DNA of 55,733 nt from Flavobacteriaceae bacterium (GCA_018608625.1 JABAZC010000069.1:1-55733), one strand, 5' to 3'; positions 10,510-19,263 are shown, counted from the first letter of the stretch. Notes: generated by a model from the sequence alone, not told the origin. Made by a program: numbers and translations.

Positions 10510-11310
10510 ATGAAATATACTAAAATATTTAAACCATTTTCAGCATTTTTACTTCTTACACTAAGTGTTTTCTTAATTGGATGTGAAGGTGATATAAATG
10601 ATGATAATTTCACCAATGACAGCTTTGTATCATTTAGTTTTGATGAAACAGTTGCATTAGTAGAAGGTGAATCACAAACAATGGCTGTATCTGTATATGC
10701 TACAGCTAAAGCCTCTAGCGATAGAACAGTTAGCCTATATATTGATGAAACTGCTACTACAGCAGCAGCTGCAAATTATAGTGTAGCATCCTCTGTAACT
10801 ATACCTGCTGGAGCTATGATGGGAAGTTTTGATGTTACTATCAATAACAGTCCTGCTCTAGGATTTGGTGGTAAGACAATTGTTGTTGGAATGACTGTTG
10901 CATCTGGCTTAGACCAGCCAACTGCGTTCACAGGAACTACTGCAAATGGTGATCTTATGGTTACTGAAGATATGTTAACCATTAATGCTAAAACTCTTTG
11001 TGAGGATGAGCAGATGATGATCGAAATAACTTTAGATAGCTGGCCAGAAGAACTTTACTGGTGGATAACTAATCCAGCTGGTGATGTTGTTGCTGATCCA
11101 GGACCATATGCACAATACGCAAACCCTTATGCTGGAATGTCAGGTGATATCTTACAGGAGCTTTGTCTTCCTGCTGGAGATTACATTTTCAACATCTACG
11201 ATGATTACGGAGATGGTGGAGGACCAATTACAGTGTCAAGTGGTGGTGGTGTAATCTATTCAAGTGGCGGAGGTTACGGATCATTTGATTCCGCAGCATT
11301 CACGTTGTAA
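10510..11310 (+). CDS. Surface lipoprotein with Calx-beta-like domain, third gene of SusCD operon
   Basis: The 266-residue protein has a lipobox (FLIGC, Cys25) followed by acidic residues, suggesting display on the cell surface. Residues about 38-125 resemble a Calx-beta-type sandwich (EGESQTMAVSVYA ... YSVASSVTIPAG). The C-terminal 100 residues form a second Gly-rich beta domain with a possible calcium-loop-like IYDDYGDGGGP, a module often repeated in flavobacterial secreted proteins. By position it takes the place of SusE-like surface binding proteins, 18 nt after susD. It probably assists substrate capture, but there is no family match strong enough to name a ligand. Confidence 0.7.
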   Translation: MKYTKIFKPFSAFLLLTLSVFLIGCEGDINDDNFTNDSFVSFSFDETVALVEGESQTMAVSVYATAKASSDRTVSLYIDETATTAAAANYSVASSVTIPAGAMMGSFDVTINNSPALGFGGKTIVVGMTVASGLDQPTAFTGTTANGDLMVTEDMLTINAKTLCEDEQMMIEITLDSWPEELYWWITNPAGDVVADPGPYAQYANPYAGMSGDILQELCLPAGDYIFNIYDDYGDGGGPITVSSGGGVIYSSGGGYGSFDSAAFTL

Positions 11311-11328
11311 TTAGAAAATTGAAATTTA

Positions 11329-11363
11329 AAAAAACCGGTATTTTCTAAATACCGGTTTTTTTT
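11329..11363 (+). terminator. Intrinsic terminator of the SusCD-lipoprotein operon
   Basis: A 10-bp perfect stem (ACCGGTATTT / AAATACCGGT) with a 3-nt loop is followed by seven T and preceded by a run of A. It separates the three-gene uptake operon from the protease gene. Confidence 0.92.
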
Positions 11364-11403
11364 GTTCAAAAATCACTTTCATAATAAAATTAAAATCAAG
11401 TTA

Positions 11404-13401
11404 ATGAAGATAAAATTACTATTATTAACCTTACTATCTACATATGTATTGAATGCCCAAACAGCTGAAGAACGCGATAAGATGTTACAGACGTACGATC
11501 TTGAAAAAGTCAATAATTATATAGATGAATTAGAAGTTGGGGAAGCTAAATTAAAGCAAATGCTTGATGAGTATGTAGCATTAAATCCAGAAGTGAGAAG
11601 AGAATATTATGAGAATGGAAAACATTATGTCTTATATAATATTCTAGGAAATAAACCAATTTATATAACTACTACTAACCTAAAATCTGCTATTGCTACA
11701 CAAACAATTGCTCTAAGCCCAGGGGGTGATTTAGGGCTTGATCTTGAAGGTGAAGGTTATACTATCGGGATATGGGAATTGGACTATCCTCTTGCAACAC
11801 ATCAAGAGTTTATGAATAGTGATGGTACATCTAGAGTTTCTACAATAGATACAAATAATCCAAATGTTGGTGGTGGGCACGCCTCACATGTAGCTGGGAC
11901 ACTTGGTGCTAGTGGGGTAAGTGGTTCAGCTAAAGGAATGGCGCCCAAATCTTATATAGTAGCTGGTGATGTTGCAGGACATAAAACTGAAACTGCAAAC
12001 GAACATTTAAACTCTGGAATGCTCGTGTCTAACCATTCTTATGGAATTGCTACAGATAGTGATACAGCTAGTTGGCGCTTTGGAAGTTATTCTTCTTTTA
12101 ACTACGTAGGTAGTTCTAATGACGGAGCAAGGGCTTGGGATCAAATCCTTTATAATACTCCATATTATACAAAAGTTGAGTCGGCTGGAAATGAGGGTAC
12201 TTTCTCATATACAGGTGGATTAGGTCCTGGACTTGACAAACTAACTGGATCTTCAGTTTGTAAAAACAATATAGTTGTGGCTAATGCTAATGTTATAGTC
12301 AATATACCTCCTTTTGGTAACCCTGCTATTACAGGTGCTGCAATAGCTTCATCGAGTAGTCAAGGTCCAACTGATGATGGAAGAATAAAACCAGACATCA
12401 CTGGAAGAGGAACTAATGTATACTCATGTGATGACAGCACAGAATCATCATATGGAAATTCAACTGGAACATCTATGTCTGGTCCAGGAGTAGCAGGAAG
12501 TTTATTGTTACTGCAAGAACATTATAATAATCTAAATAGTTCTTTTATGAGGTCTTCAACTCTTAAAGGCCTTGTATGTCATACAGCTACAGACGATGCA
12601 GAAAATCCAAATGTATCAGCAATATCATACCCTGGTCCTGACCCTTTTTGGGGATGGGGTCTTTTGAATGCAAAATTTGCAGCACAAACAATAATAGATG
12701 CTCAAACAAATGCGGCAATTGTTGAAGAAAAAATACTCAATAATGGAGAAACCTATTCATTTACAGTAAACGTATCAGGTTCTGAGAAATTAATGGCTAC
12801 CATTTGTTGGACTGATTTAGCAGGACAAACACAAAACGGAATACTTAACAGTACTACCCCTGCTCTTGTAAATGACTTAGATATTCGAATAACTGACAGT
12901 GATAATAACGAATATCTTCCTTGGAAGTTAGACCTATCTAACCTACCATACGCAATAAAAGGGGATAATATCGTAGATAATATTGAACGTGTTGAAGTAG
13001 ACCTTCCAACAACAGGGCAATATACTATCACAATCTCTCATAAAGGCTTAATACCAGGAACTACGCCTGGATCGGTAGGAATTCAAGAATATTCACTGAT
13101 AGTTACAGGATCAGACTTGACTACTACACTTTCAAATGGAGAAAATGAATTGTCAGACTTTTTAGTATGGCCAAATCCTGCCAAGGAAATGATTAATTAT
13201 CAATTTGCATCTCAATCCAATCAAACTTGTTTAGTTAAGCTTATTGACTTGCAAGGGAGAGTTGTGTATTCTCAAAATGTTTTGGGAGGTTCTGCAAGTA
13301 TTCAAGGAACAATAAATACCTCCAGTTATTCAAAAGGAGTTTATTTCCTTAGTTTAAATCAAGGCAATCAAAAAACATATAAAAAAGTGTTGCTACAGTA
13401 A
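11404..13401 (+). CDS. Secreted subtilisin-like (S8) serine protease with T9SS sorting domain
   Basis: From the ATG at 11404 the protein has 665 residues and a clean signal peptide (to about residue 19, LNAQ). A TTG 42 nt upstream lies inside the terminator and is not a plausible start. The S8 core shows His159 (GGGHASHVAGT), an oxyanion Asn in ESAGNEG and Ser357 (GTSMSGPG). At the usual Asp position the sequence reads IWELD, i.e. Glu125, with Asp127 two residues later. A beta domain (about 450-570) follows. The last 80 residues (VWPNPAKEMINYQF ... KKVLLQ) are a type A T9SS C-terminal domain, so the enzyme should be exported by the type IX system and be cell-attached or released. It may feed peptides to the SusCD system upstream. 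Confidence 0.9.
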   Translation: MKIKLLLLTLLSTYVLNAQTAEERDKMLQTYDLEKVNNYIDELEVGEAKLKQMLDEYVALNPEVRREYYENGKHYVLYNILGNKPIYITTTNLKSAIATQTIALSPGGDLGLDLEGEGYTIGIWELDYPLATHQEFMNSDGTSRVSTIDTNNPNVGGGHASHVAGTLGASGVSGSAKGMAPKSYIVAGDVAGHKTETANEHLNSGMLVSNHSYGIATDSDTASWRFGSYSSFNYVGSSNDGARAWDQILYNTPYYTKVESAGNEGTFSYTGGLGPGLDKLTGSSVCKNNIVVANANVIVNIPPFGNPAITGAAIASSSSQGPTDDGRIKPDITGRGTNVYSCDDSTESSYGNSTGTSMSGPGVAGSLLLLQEHYNNLNSSFMRSSTLKGLVCHTATDDAENPNVSAISYPGPDPFWGWGLLNAKFAAQTIIDAQTNAAIVEEKILNNGETYSFTVNVSGSEKLMATICWTDLAGQTQNGILNSTTPALVNDLDIRITDSDNNEYLPWKLDLSNLPYAIKGDNIVDNIERVEVDLPTTGQYTITISHKGLIPGTTPGSVGIQEYSLIVTGSDLTTTLSNGENELSDFLVWPNPAKEMINYQFASQSNQTCLVKLIDLQGRVVYSQNVLGGSASIQGTINTSSYSKGVYFLSLNQGNQKTYKKVLLQ

Positions 13402-13426
13402 AGCATACTTTTTAATAATTTGGATT

Positions 13427-13459
13427 AAAAGCGGGTTTATTAAATAAACCCGCTTTTTT
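13427..13459 (+). terminator. Intrinsic terminator after the S8 protease gene
   Basis: A stem of GCGGGTTTA / TAAACCCGC with an AT-only loop is followed by six T and preceded by four A. It lies 29 nt after the protease stop codon. Confidence 0.9.
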
Positions 13460-13491
13460 GTTTTATTACTTTAGAATTCATGGGTAATGTG

Positions 13492-13499
13492 TATTTTTG
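13492..13499 (+). promoter_or_regulatory. rlmB promoter -7 box (TATTTTTG) 4 nt before the start codon
   Basis: TATTTTTG is a perfect TAnnTTTG box and is followed by CGGC and then the ATG at 13504. The transcript would start at or within a few bases of the start codon. The box also argues against the in-frame ATG at 13480, which lies upstream of it. Confidence 0.65.
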
Positions 13500-13503
13500 C
13501 GGC

Positions 13504-14238
13504 ATGGAGAAAGAAACCAAAATATATGGCCTTAGAGCAATTATTGAAGCCATTGAAGCGGAAAATACAATTGATAAAGTGTTTTTACAAAAAGGACTCA
13601 GCGGAGAATTGTTTACAGAGCTAGAAAAGCTATTGCGTAAGCAAAATATAAACTTCTCATATGTTCCTGTTGAAAAGCTAAACCGCTTAACACAGCACAA
13701 CCACCAAGGTGCAGTGGCCAATATGTCTCCAATTGCATTTTATGATTTGGAAGAGTTAATATCTGCCGTTAAGGAAACTAAAGAAAATCCATTATTTCTA
13801 TTACTCGATCAAATAAGTGATGTCCGTAATTTTGGCGCCATTATCAGAACTGCCGAATGTACTGGCGTAGATGGAATCATCGTTCAAAAAAGTGGTGGAG
13901 CTCCCATAAACGGGGATACAGTTAAGACTAGTGCAGGCGCGGTATTCAACATACCTATATGTAAAGTTGATCATATCAAAGACGCCATGTTTTATTTACA
14001 AGCCTCAGACATAAAAGTGGTTGCAGCAACAGAAAAAACAGAAAACACCATTTACGATGTCGATTTCAAACAAGGATGTGCTGTTATTATGGGATCTGAA
14101 GATCGAGGAATTAACCCTTCTATCTTAAAATTAGTGGACGACAAAGCAAAACTCCCTATGTACGGCAGTATTGCATCTTTAAATGTTTCTGTTGCATGTG
14201 GTGCTTTTCTTTATGAAGTAGTCAGACAACGCTTCTAA
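13504..14238 (+). CDS. rlmB: 23S rRNA 2'-O-methyltransferase, TrmH/SpoU family (RlmB-like)
   Basis: A SpoU-family enzyme of 244 residues from the ATG at 13504. An N-terminal substrate-binding domain (KIYGLRAIIEAIEAENTIDKV) precedes the SPOUT methyltransferase domain. The three SPOUT motifs are visible: DQISDVRNFGAIIRTAE, GSEDRGI and the C-terminal ASLNVSVACGAFLYEV, which form the knotted SAM site. RlmB methylates G2251 of 23S rRNA. The paralogue TrmH-like enzymes look similar, but the N-terminal domain favours RlmB. The stop codon overlaps that of the convergent rhomboid gene by 3 nt. Confidence 0.88.
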   Translation: MEKETKIYGLRAIIEAIEAENTIDKVFLQKGLSGELFTELEKLLRKQNINFSYVPVEKLNRLTQHNHQGAVANMSPIAFYDLEELISAVKETKENPLFLLLDQISDVRNFGAIIRTAECTGVDGIIVQKSGGAPINGDTVKTSAGAVFNIPICKVDHIKDAMFYLQASDIKVVAATEKTENTIYDVDFKQGCAVIMGSEDRGINPSILKLVDDKAKLPMYGSIASLNVSVACGAFLYEVVRQRF

Positions 14239-14966
14239 GGTGCCTTATTTTTAAAGCTATAATGTACTTCTAGAGATGAATCTGTAGTGTGGAGCTCTTC
14301 TTTGGGAGTTTCGATAAAATTACCTTCATCATCAAATTGTTGAAGAAAAGGGTCTTGCAAGTCATCATAATGATCATTTTCCCAATCATAACGAACAGGC
14401 TTAGCTATAGACGTTTTAAAAGCAAACGCGAAAACAAAACCTACTAAAAGACCAGATAAGTGTCCCTCCCAAGACATGTTTGCCTTGACAGGAAATACAT
14501 ACCACAACATACTTCCATATAAAAATACCACAAGTAAAGAGAGCGCTGTTAAATGATGATTCTTGGAGATTAATCCTTTAAAAAGCATGAAACTCATCAA
14601 TACGTATATAAGACCACTCGCTCCAATATGAAACGCAGGGCTCCCTATTAGCCATGTTAAAGTTCCAGAAAAAAACAAGCCCAACCCCAAAACATTCCAA
14701 GCCATCTCTCTGTAGAAATAAAAAAGAGCTGCAGATAAAATGAATAATGGCATAGAGTTATGATACAGGTGTTCCAAACTGCCGTGAATAAAGGGGCTAA
14801 AAAAAATCCCCCTTAGTCCGGATAAGGTTCTTGGAAAGATGCCCATTTCGTTGAAACGAAAACCAAATCGTAATTCAAACCAATAGACCATCCAAATAAG
14901 TAATACAAAACTTAATGGAAATACAATAACACGTGTTGAAAACTTGAATGGATCGCTAGAATTCAT
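14235..14966 (-). CDS. Rhomboid-family intramembrane serine protease
   Basis: A polytopic membrane protein of 243 residues from the ATG at 14966. A longer frame reaches 15014 but adds 16 residues not expected in the family. The catalytic Ser lies in HIGASGLIYVLM and the catalytic His in SWEGHLSGLLVG. The HGSLEHLYHNSMPLF segment supplies the conserved His/Asn that build the oxyanion hole. About six membrane segments are followed by an acidic cytoplasmic tail (residues about 195-243). Rhomboids cleave membrane proteins within the bilayer; the substrate is unknown. It is convergent with rlmB and divergent from rarA. Confidence 0.88.
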   Translation of the reverse strand: MNSSDPFKFSTRVIVFPLSFVLLIWMVYWFELRFGFRFNEMGIFPRTLSGLRGIFFSPFIHGSLEHLYHNSMPLFILSAALFYFYREMAWNVLGLGLFFSGTLTWLIGSPAFHIGASGLIYVLMSFMLFKGLISKNHHLTALSLLVVFLYGSMLWYVFPVKANMSWEGHLSGLLVGFVFAFAFKTSIAKPVRYDWENDHYDDLQDPFLQQFDDEGNFIETPKEELHTTDSSLEVHYSFKNKAP

Positions 14967-15050
14967 ATGTATAAATTTAATAAACATTAGCAAATAACCC
15001 GCTAAAAAAGGCATTATGTTAGAATGTCAACTTAATATAAAAAAATACTT

Positions 15051-15058
15051 TAATTTTG
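15051..15058 (+). promoter_or_regulatory. rarA promoter -7 box (TAATTTTG) 4 nt before the start codon
   Basis: TAATTTTG is followed by CAGA and then the rarA ATG at 15063. The spacing equals that at rlmB and at the UbiA-like gene, again predicting a leaderless transcript. No good -33 TTG is seen. Confidence 0.55.
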
Positions 15059-15062
15059 CAGA

Positions 15063-16340
15063 ATGAATGCACCTTTAGCAGAACGATTACGACCAAAAAA
15101 ATTAACTGACTATATAAGTCAATCCCATTTGATTGGACCGCAAGGGGCATTGACTCAAGCTTTAAAACAGGGACTGATTCCGTCAATGATATTCTGGGGA
15201 CCTCCAGGTATTGGTAAGACTACGCTTGCAACTATAATAGCACAAGAATCAGAACGTCCATTTTATACATTAAGTGCTATTAGTTCAGGGGTAAAAGATG
15301 TAAGGGAGGTTATTGAAAAAGCCAAACAAGGGGGCGGATTATTTACCACTAAAAATCCTATTTTATTTATTGATGAAATTCATCGTTTTAGCAAATCTCA
15401 GCAAGATTCATTACTACAAGCTGTTGAAAAAGGCTGGGTAACCCTTATAGGAGCCACTACCGAAAACCCAAGTTTTGAAGTGATCTCTGCCCTACTCTCT
15501 CGTTGCCAGGTATATACTTTAAACCCATTCAATACTGAAGATCTAGAATCTCTTTTGACACGCGCCATCAAATCTGATGAGCTACTTTCTAAAAAGAAAA
15601 TAATACTCAAAGAAACGGAAGCTCTGTTACGTTTGTCTGGAGGGGATGCACGAAAATTACTTAATATTTTCGAACTGATTATAAACTCAGAATCCGAAGA
15701 AAGTATTACTGTTACTAATGAGTTGGTTCTGAGCAAAATTCAAAATAATACTGTCTTATATGACAAAACAGGTGACCAGCATTACGATATAATATCGGCA
15801 TTTATAAAATCTATAAGAGGAAGCGATCCCAACGGAACGGTTTATTGGTTAGCACGTATGCTGGAAGGCGGAGAAGACGTGAAGTTCATTGCACGACGGT
15901 TACTAATACTTGCAAGTGAAGATATTGGCAATGCCAATCCAACAGCATTGGTATTAGCGTCAAGCACCTTTCAATCGGTTGCTGCTATTGGAATGCCAGA
16001 AGCGCGAATTGTATTAAGTCAATGTGCAATCTACTTGGCCTGTTCTCCAAAGAGTAATGCTGCTTATCAAGCAATTAATACCGCTATGGAAGTCGTAAGA
16101 AATACCGGAAATCTATCAGTGCCACTGGATATCAGAAATGCACCAACAAAACTAATGAAGGATCTCGGCTATGGAGAGGACTATAAATATGCCCACAACT
16201 ACGATTTAAATTTTGTACCACAAGAGTTTATGCCAAAAGGATTGGAGAATAAAACAATCTATAAACCTGGAAACAATACACGCGAACAATCTCAACAGTC
16301 TTTTTTAAAGCAACGCTGGAAAGACAAGTACGGTTATTAA
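15063..16340 (+). CDS. rarA: Replication-associated recombination protein A (RarA/MgsA AAA+ ATPase)
   Basis: The 425-residue AAA+ ATPase is related to clamp-loader subunits and acts at stalled forks; bacterial RarA interacts with SSB. Walker A is GPPGIGKTT at residues 46-54 and Walker B is LFIDEIH with Asp104-Glu105. The sensor 1 motif is IGATTENPS, followed by the arginine-finger region LLSRCQVY. The C-terminal tetramerisation domain (SAFIKSIRGSDPNGTVYWLARML) is complete. The stop overlaps that of the convergent downstream gene. Confidence 0.95.
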   Translation: MNAPLAERLRPKKLTDYISQSHLIGPQGALTQALKQGLIPSMIFWGPPGIGKTTLATIIAQESERPFYTLSAISSGVKDVREVIEKAKQGGGLFTTKNPILFIDEIHRFSKSQQDSLLQAVEKGWVTLIGATTENPSFEVISALLSRCQVYTLNPFNTEDLESLLTRAIKSDELLSKKKIILKETEALLRLSGGDARKLLNIFELIINSESEESITVTNELVLSKIQNNTVLYDKTGDQHYDIISAFIKSIRGSDPNGTVYWLARMLEGGEDVKFIARRLLILASEDIGNANPTALVLASSTFQSVAAIGMPEARIVLSQCAIYLACSPKSNAAYQAINTAMEVVRNTGNLSVPLDIRNAPTKLMKDLGYGEDYKYAHNYDLNFVPQEFMPKGLENKTIYKPGNNTREQSQQSFLKQRWKDKYGY

Positions 16341-17155
16341 GGCAGTATTTTTAGCGTTTCAATAATCGTTTTGTTTTGTTCGTAATATTCGCGAAACCAA
16401 GAATTCCCTCTTTTGTACATTATCCCCGATTGCGCCTCAATTATGTAGACATTTTCAAACATAGTAGCCTGTACTGAATACATGACTTTTTTGGTGATAT
16501 TATCAACAAAATCATATCCAGAAATAGTTGGTTTAATAATAAGCCCCAACAGAGCTTCTTTATTATCAATATCAGTGACTTGGGGTGCAGTAGCAAGTTT
16601 TGGCGGAGCAACAATTTGCGGCTCTGGAGCTAAAGGAGCTGGGGTATTAGGGGTTTTGCCTTCTATAATTCCCTTCTCAACAACAGACGTAAGCGGGGGT
16701 TTAGGGGAGGTAATACTACCACTATATCCATAGTTTAATTCAGTAACAGATACAAAGGTATTTCGTAATGCTTCTTGAAACGATTTCTTGAAATCTTTTA
16801 ATTTAGACTGTCCTATTTCTGATGAAAAAACGATATTATCACGACAATCGGTAAGTACTAATTGTAGTTTAGTTTTAAAAAATCCTTTGATCTTAATAAG
16901 ATCAGACTTTAAAAGCAAACAACTATTTGTCGCTAAATCAGAAGGGTAATTTTTTAACGAATTTAACACCGTAAAATTATTCTTTTCAAACAAGAAAACG
17001 GTTAAAGAATTTAACTGATATTGATCATTTCCTTTAAGGAAACTATAATTATCAGGAACATAAACATATTTGTATTCATTGACCGATGTTTGGGAAAAGC
17101 TCGAGAAGCTAATTAATAAACATAAGTACATAATAAATTGATTTAAAAACTTCAT
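16337..17155 (-). CDS. Secreted protein of unknown function with Pro-rich linker
   Basis: I do not recognise a named domain. The 272-residue protein has a signal peptide (to about residue 22, FSSFSQ). An N-terminal domain of about 120 residues has mixed beta/alpha character (YKYVYVPDNYSFLKGNDQYQ). It is followed by a linker rich in Pro, Ala and Thr (about 148-198: TPNTPAPLAPEPQIVAPP) and a C-terminal beta domain (about 200-272). The C-terminal part has YSVQATMFENVYIIEA and ends GNSWFREYYEQNKTII, suggesting a small surface or periplasmic module. It follows the yjjG-like gene by 17 nt on the same strand. A periplasmic or outer-membrane-attached role is inference from the signal peptide only. 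Confidence 0.6.
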   Translation of the reverse strand: MKFLNQFIMYLCLLISFSSFSQTSVNEYKYVYVPDNYSFLKGNDQYQLNSLTVFLFEKNNFTVLNSLKNYPSDLATNSCLLLKSDLIKIKGFFKTKLQLVLTDCRDNIVFSSEIGQSKLKDFKKSFQEALRNTFVSVTELNYGYSGSITSPKPPLTSVVEKGIIEGKTPNTPAPLAPEPQIVAPPKLATAPQVTDIDNKEALLGLIIKPTISGYDFVDNITKKVMYSVQATMFENVYIIEAQSGIMYKRGNSWFREYYEQNKTIIETLKILP

Positions 17156-17172
17156 GAGAGTTGGGTTTTATG

Positions 17173-17862
17173 TTATATATGATTTTTTAACTCTAGTAAA
17201 TGGTCTATTCCGATAATGTTAGGAGCCAGCACTTCTTTGTGGTAGTTAAAACAAATCGCATCCATCCCTATATTGAGCGCACCAAGTATATCGGCTTCCA
17301 GATTATCTCCAATCATTAAGCTGTTTGCTAAGGTTGCATTAGCCATATGTAAAGCGTGGTGGAAGATTTTAGGATTTGGCTTCTTAACTCCAACCATTTC
17401 TGAATTGGTAACAGTTAAAAAATAGTGATCAATATTTGATTGGTTAAGTTTTGCTTGTTGCGCTTCTTTAAATCCATTGGTTATTATATGCAACTTATAC
17501 TTAGCTTGTAAATACTCTAAAAGCTCAATAGTTCCATCGAATAAGTGATTAAACGTAGAGAGATATGTAATGTAATCATCGGAAAGCTTGTGGACTACTC
17601 CGGCAGAGACGTCTATTCCTAAAGCCTTAAAAGTGTCATTGAGTCGTGCAAATTTCAGGTTCTTTTTGTCTACTTTATCTTCTCTGTAAAGCTTCCAATA
17701 ATTAAAATTAATTGGCACATAAACCTCTAAAAAAGCATTTAAATCAATTTTTAGGTCGTTCAATGCAAATATCTTCTCAAATGTTAAGGCTGAGTTTTTA
17801 TCAAAATCCCATAGTGTATGATCTAGGTCGAAAAAAATATGTTCTTTATTTTGAAATTTCAT
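17173..17862 (-). CDS. HAD-family noncanonical pyrimidine nucleotidase (YjjG-like)
   Basis: A 229-residue HAD hydrolase of the YjjG type, which removes phosphate from pyrimidine nucleotides, including noncanonical ones. Motif I is FFDLDHTLWDFD (nucleophile Asp), motif II the Thr in IITNGF, motif III the Lys in GVKKPNPKIF and motif IV GDNLEADILGA. An alpha-helical cap lies between residues 20 and 85. The start overlaps the end of the DUF7033 gene by 17 nt, so the two are probably translationally coupled. Confidence 0.85.
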   Translation of the reverse strand: MKFQNKEHIFFDLDHTLWDFDKNSALTFEKIFALNDLKIDLNAFLEVYVPINFNYWKLYREDKVDKKNLKFARLNDTFKALGIDVSAGVVHKLSDDYITYLSTFNHLFDGTIELLEYLQAKYKLHIITNGFKEAQQAKLNQSNIDHYFLTVTNSEMVGVKKPNPKIFHHALHMANATLANSLMIGDNLEADILGALNIGMDAICFNYHKEVLAPNIIGIDHLLELKNHI

Positions 17863-19153
17863 TGGTGGAATCTAGAATAATATTAAACAATGATTTGAAA
17901 TCTACCCATCTTGGGATTGAGCTGAAAGCATAATTATGAAATATAAAGGTAAATAAGCCGTTCACTTTTTGAACTTCTGAAATCGCCTTTAACAAAGTTT
18001 CTTTTTTATCAAGAAAAGAAGCGTGCTTAAGCAACGCAAAATCCATTAGTTGATAAGGATAAATCTTTAAAGGAGTTTGAATTTCATAATCTAAATCATA
18101 AAACAAAAAAGGAGTACAGGTCCCAGCTCTAAAGCCAATAGTATCCGCATAGCCCATCGTGTAATCTGAATAGATTTCTAAGTCTATATAATTCCTGTAT
18201 GTGGTTGGTAAATTAACTTTTGAAAAAGACGAACGCGCCGCAGTTGTGACAGTGTTAATAACACCATCCATTAAACGTTTCTCCGATTTTAAAATAGCCA
18301 TAGAATCTAAAGCCACATAGGAAGCTTTAATTCCAACATTACAGTAATCTGCAACCGACTTAATTAAAGAACTAAATTGTTTTTTATTAATGCTGTTATT
18401 TTTATCATAGGTTGTAAAGTCGCCTATTAAGAAAAATACATTAAATCTAGTGCGACTTACTTTCTGACGATTGATAATCCATTTAAAGTTATCATAGGGA
18501 TCTTTTTTAAAACCAAACAAAACCGAAAAACGATTGTAAATAAATTTAAATCGAAAAGAAAACATATCAGACAAAGTCTCTCCAAAAGTTCTTAATAACC
18601 CTTTATTTCTAAAGTAGTATGCTACTGGCACATCAATCACGGGGTTTAAACAAAATTTACGCGTTTCAAATTCATAGTTGGGGAACTTATTTTTTAAAGC
18701 ATCTTTAAATTTATAGGCCCAAATATCAATCACAGGTTGATGTAAAAAATGATGCTTGAAAGCTAAACTTTCTTCTTTTGTAAAACGCCCATAAATATCT
18801 TTAACATGGGGTAAGTATTCTTCGTACCGACTCAAGAGATAAAAGGAGGCTGAAAATATATCAAAGGGAATTTGACTCTTTTCTCCACAACTAAAAAAAC
18901 ATTTTGTGTTCCCCCAGCCCTGTACATTCAACTCTAAATCTGACAAGCCTTGTTCAAATAAAAGACCATTACTTTTAACAAAAAATTCGCTGCCAAGCGG
19001 TTGTGGTCCGTAAGATATTTTGAGGCTGTCATGTGCAATAAACTCTTCAATTACACTAGTGAAAGAAACGGGAATATTTAGGATGCGCGTACAAATTTGT
19101 TTAAAAACAAATTTGAGTCTCGGAGTTATTTTAGAGGTATAAATTAGTAGCAT
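17846..19153 (-). CDS. DUF7033-type polysaccharide deacetylase-like protein
   Basis: This 435-residue protein resembles flavobacterial proteins with an N-terminal DUF7033 domain and a C-terminal NodB-like deacetylase fold. Segments supporting this are FDIFSASFYLLSRYEEYLPH (about 100-119), NPVIDVPVAYYF with a candidate metal-binding Asp, a region GIKASYVALDS, and FRAGTCTPFLFYDLD near residue 345. The canonical NodB HxxxH metal motif is not obvious to me, so enzyme activity is uncertain. The start codon overlaps 10 nt of the radC relic, and the end overlaps yjjG by 17 nt. A cell-surface glycan role is inferred from the family only. Confidence 0.7.
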   Translation of the reverse strand: MLLIYTSKITPRLKFVFKQICTRILNIPVSFTSVIEEFIAHDSLKISYGPQPLGSEFFVKSNGLLFEQGLSDLELNVQGWGNTKCFFSCGEKSQIPFDIFSASFYLLSRYEEYLPHVKDIYGRFTKEESLAFKHHFLHQPVIDIWAYKFKDALKNKFPNYEFETRKFCLNPVIDVPVAYYFRNKGLLRTFGETLSDMFSFRFKFIYNRFSVLFGFKKDPYDNFKWIINRQKVSRTRFNVFFLIGDFTTYDKNNSINKKQFSSLIKSVADYCNVGIKASYVALDSMAILKSEKRLMDGVINTVTTAARSSFSKVNLPTTYRNYIDLEIYSDYTMGYADTIGFRAGTCTPFLFYDLDYEIQTPLKIYPYQLMDFALLKHASFLDKKETLLKAISEVQKVNGLFTFIFHNYAFSSIPRWVDFKSLFNIILDSTNEISK

Positions 19154-19263
19154 TGTAATACGCTTTCATCGGAAAATCTAAAATAGGACTTTTCTGCGAC
19201 AATTAAATGGTCTAGATCCTTAATGTCTAAACTTTCAGTAGCTAATTTTAATTTCTGAGAGGC
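19144..19263 (-). pseudogene. radC: Relic of radC: C-terminal 39 codons only
   Basis: Between mpl and the DUF7033 gene a minus-strand frame without internal stop reads QKLKLATESLDIKDLDHL and continues IVAEKSYFRFSDESVLQCY before a TAA. This is the recognisable C-terminal tail of RadC (consensus like LDIxVLDHLIIxxxxYxSFxxE). An in-frame TAA precedes the remnant at 19264-19266. There is no start codon and no JAB catalytic motif (HxHxxSxDxxxT) in the 126 nt available. The remnant stop overlaps the next gene's start by 10 nt, as expected if radC once preceded it. The gene has lost roughly five sixths of its length by an internal deletion ending just after mpl. Confidence 0.88.

Noticed and set aside
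11362-11403. TTG start for the S8 protease
   Set aside because: It lies within the terminator U-tract and puts a basic segment before the clear signal peptide beginning at 11404.
13480-13503. Upstream ATG for rlmB
   Set aside because: It lies upstream of the -7 box and would add residues not expected in the family.
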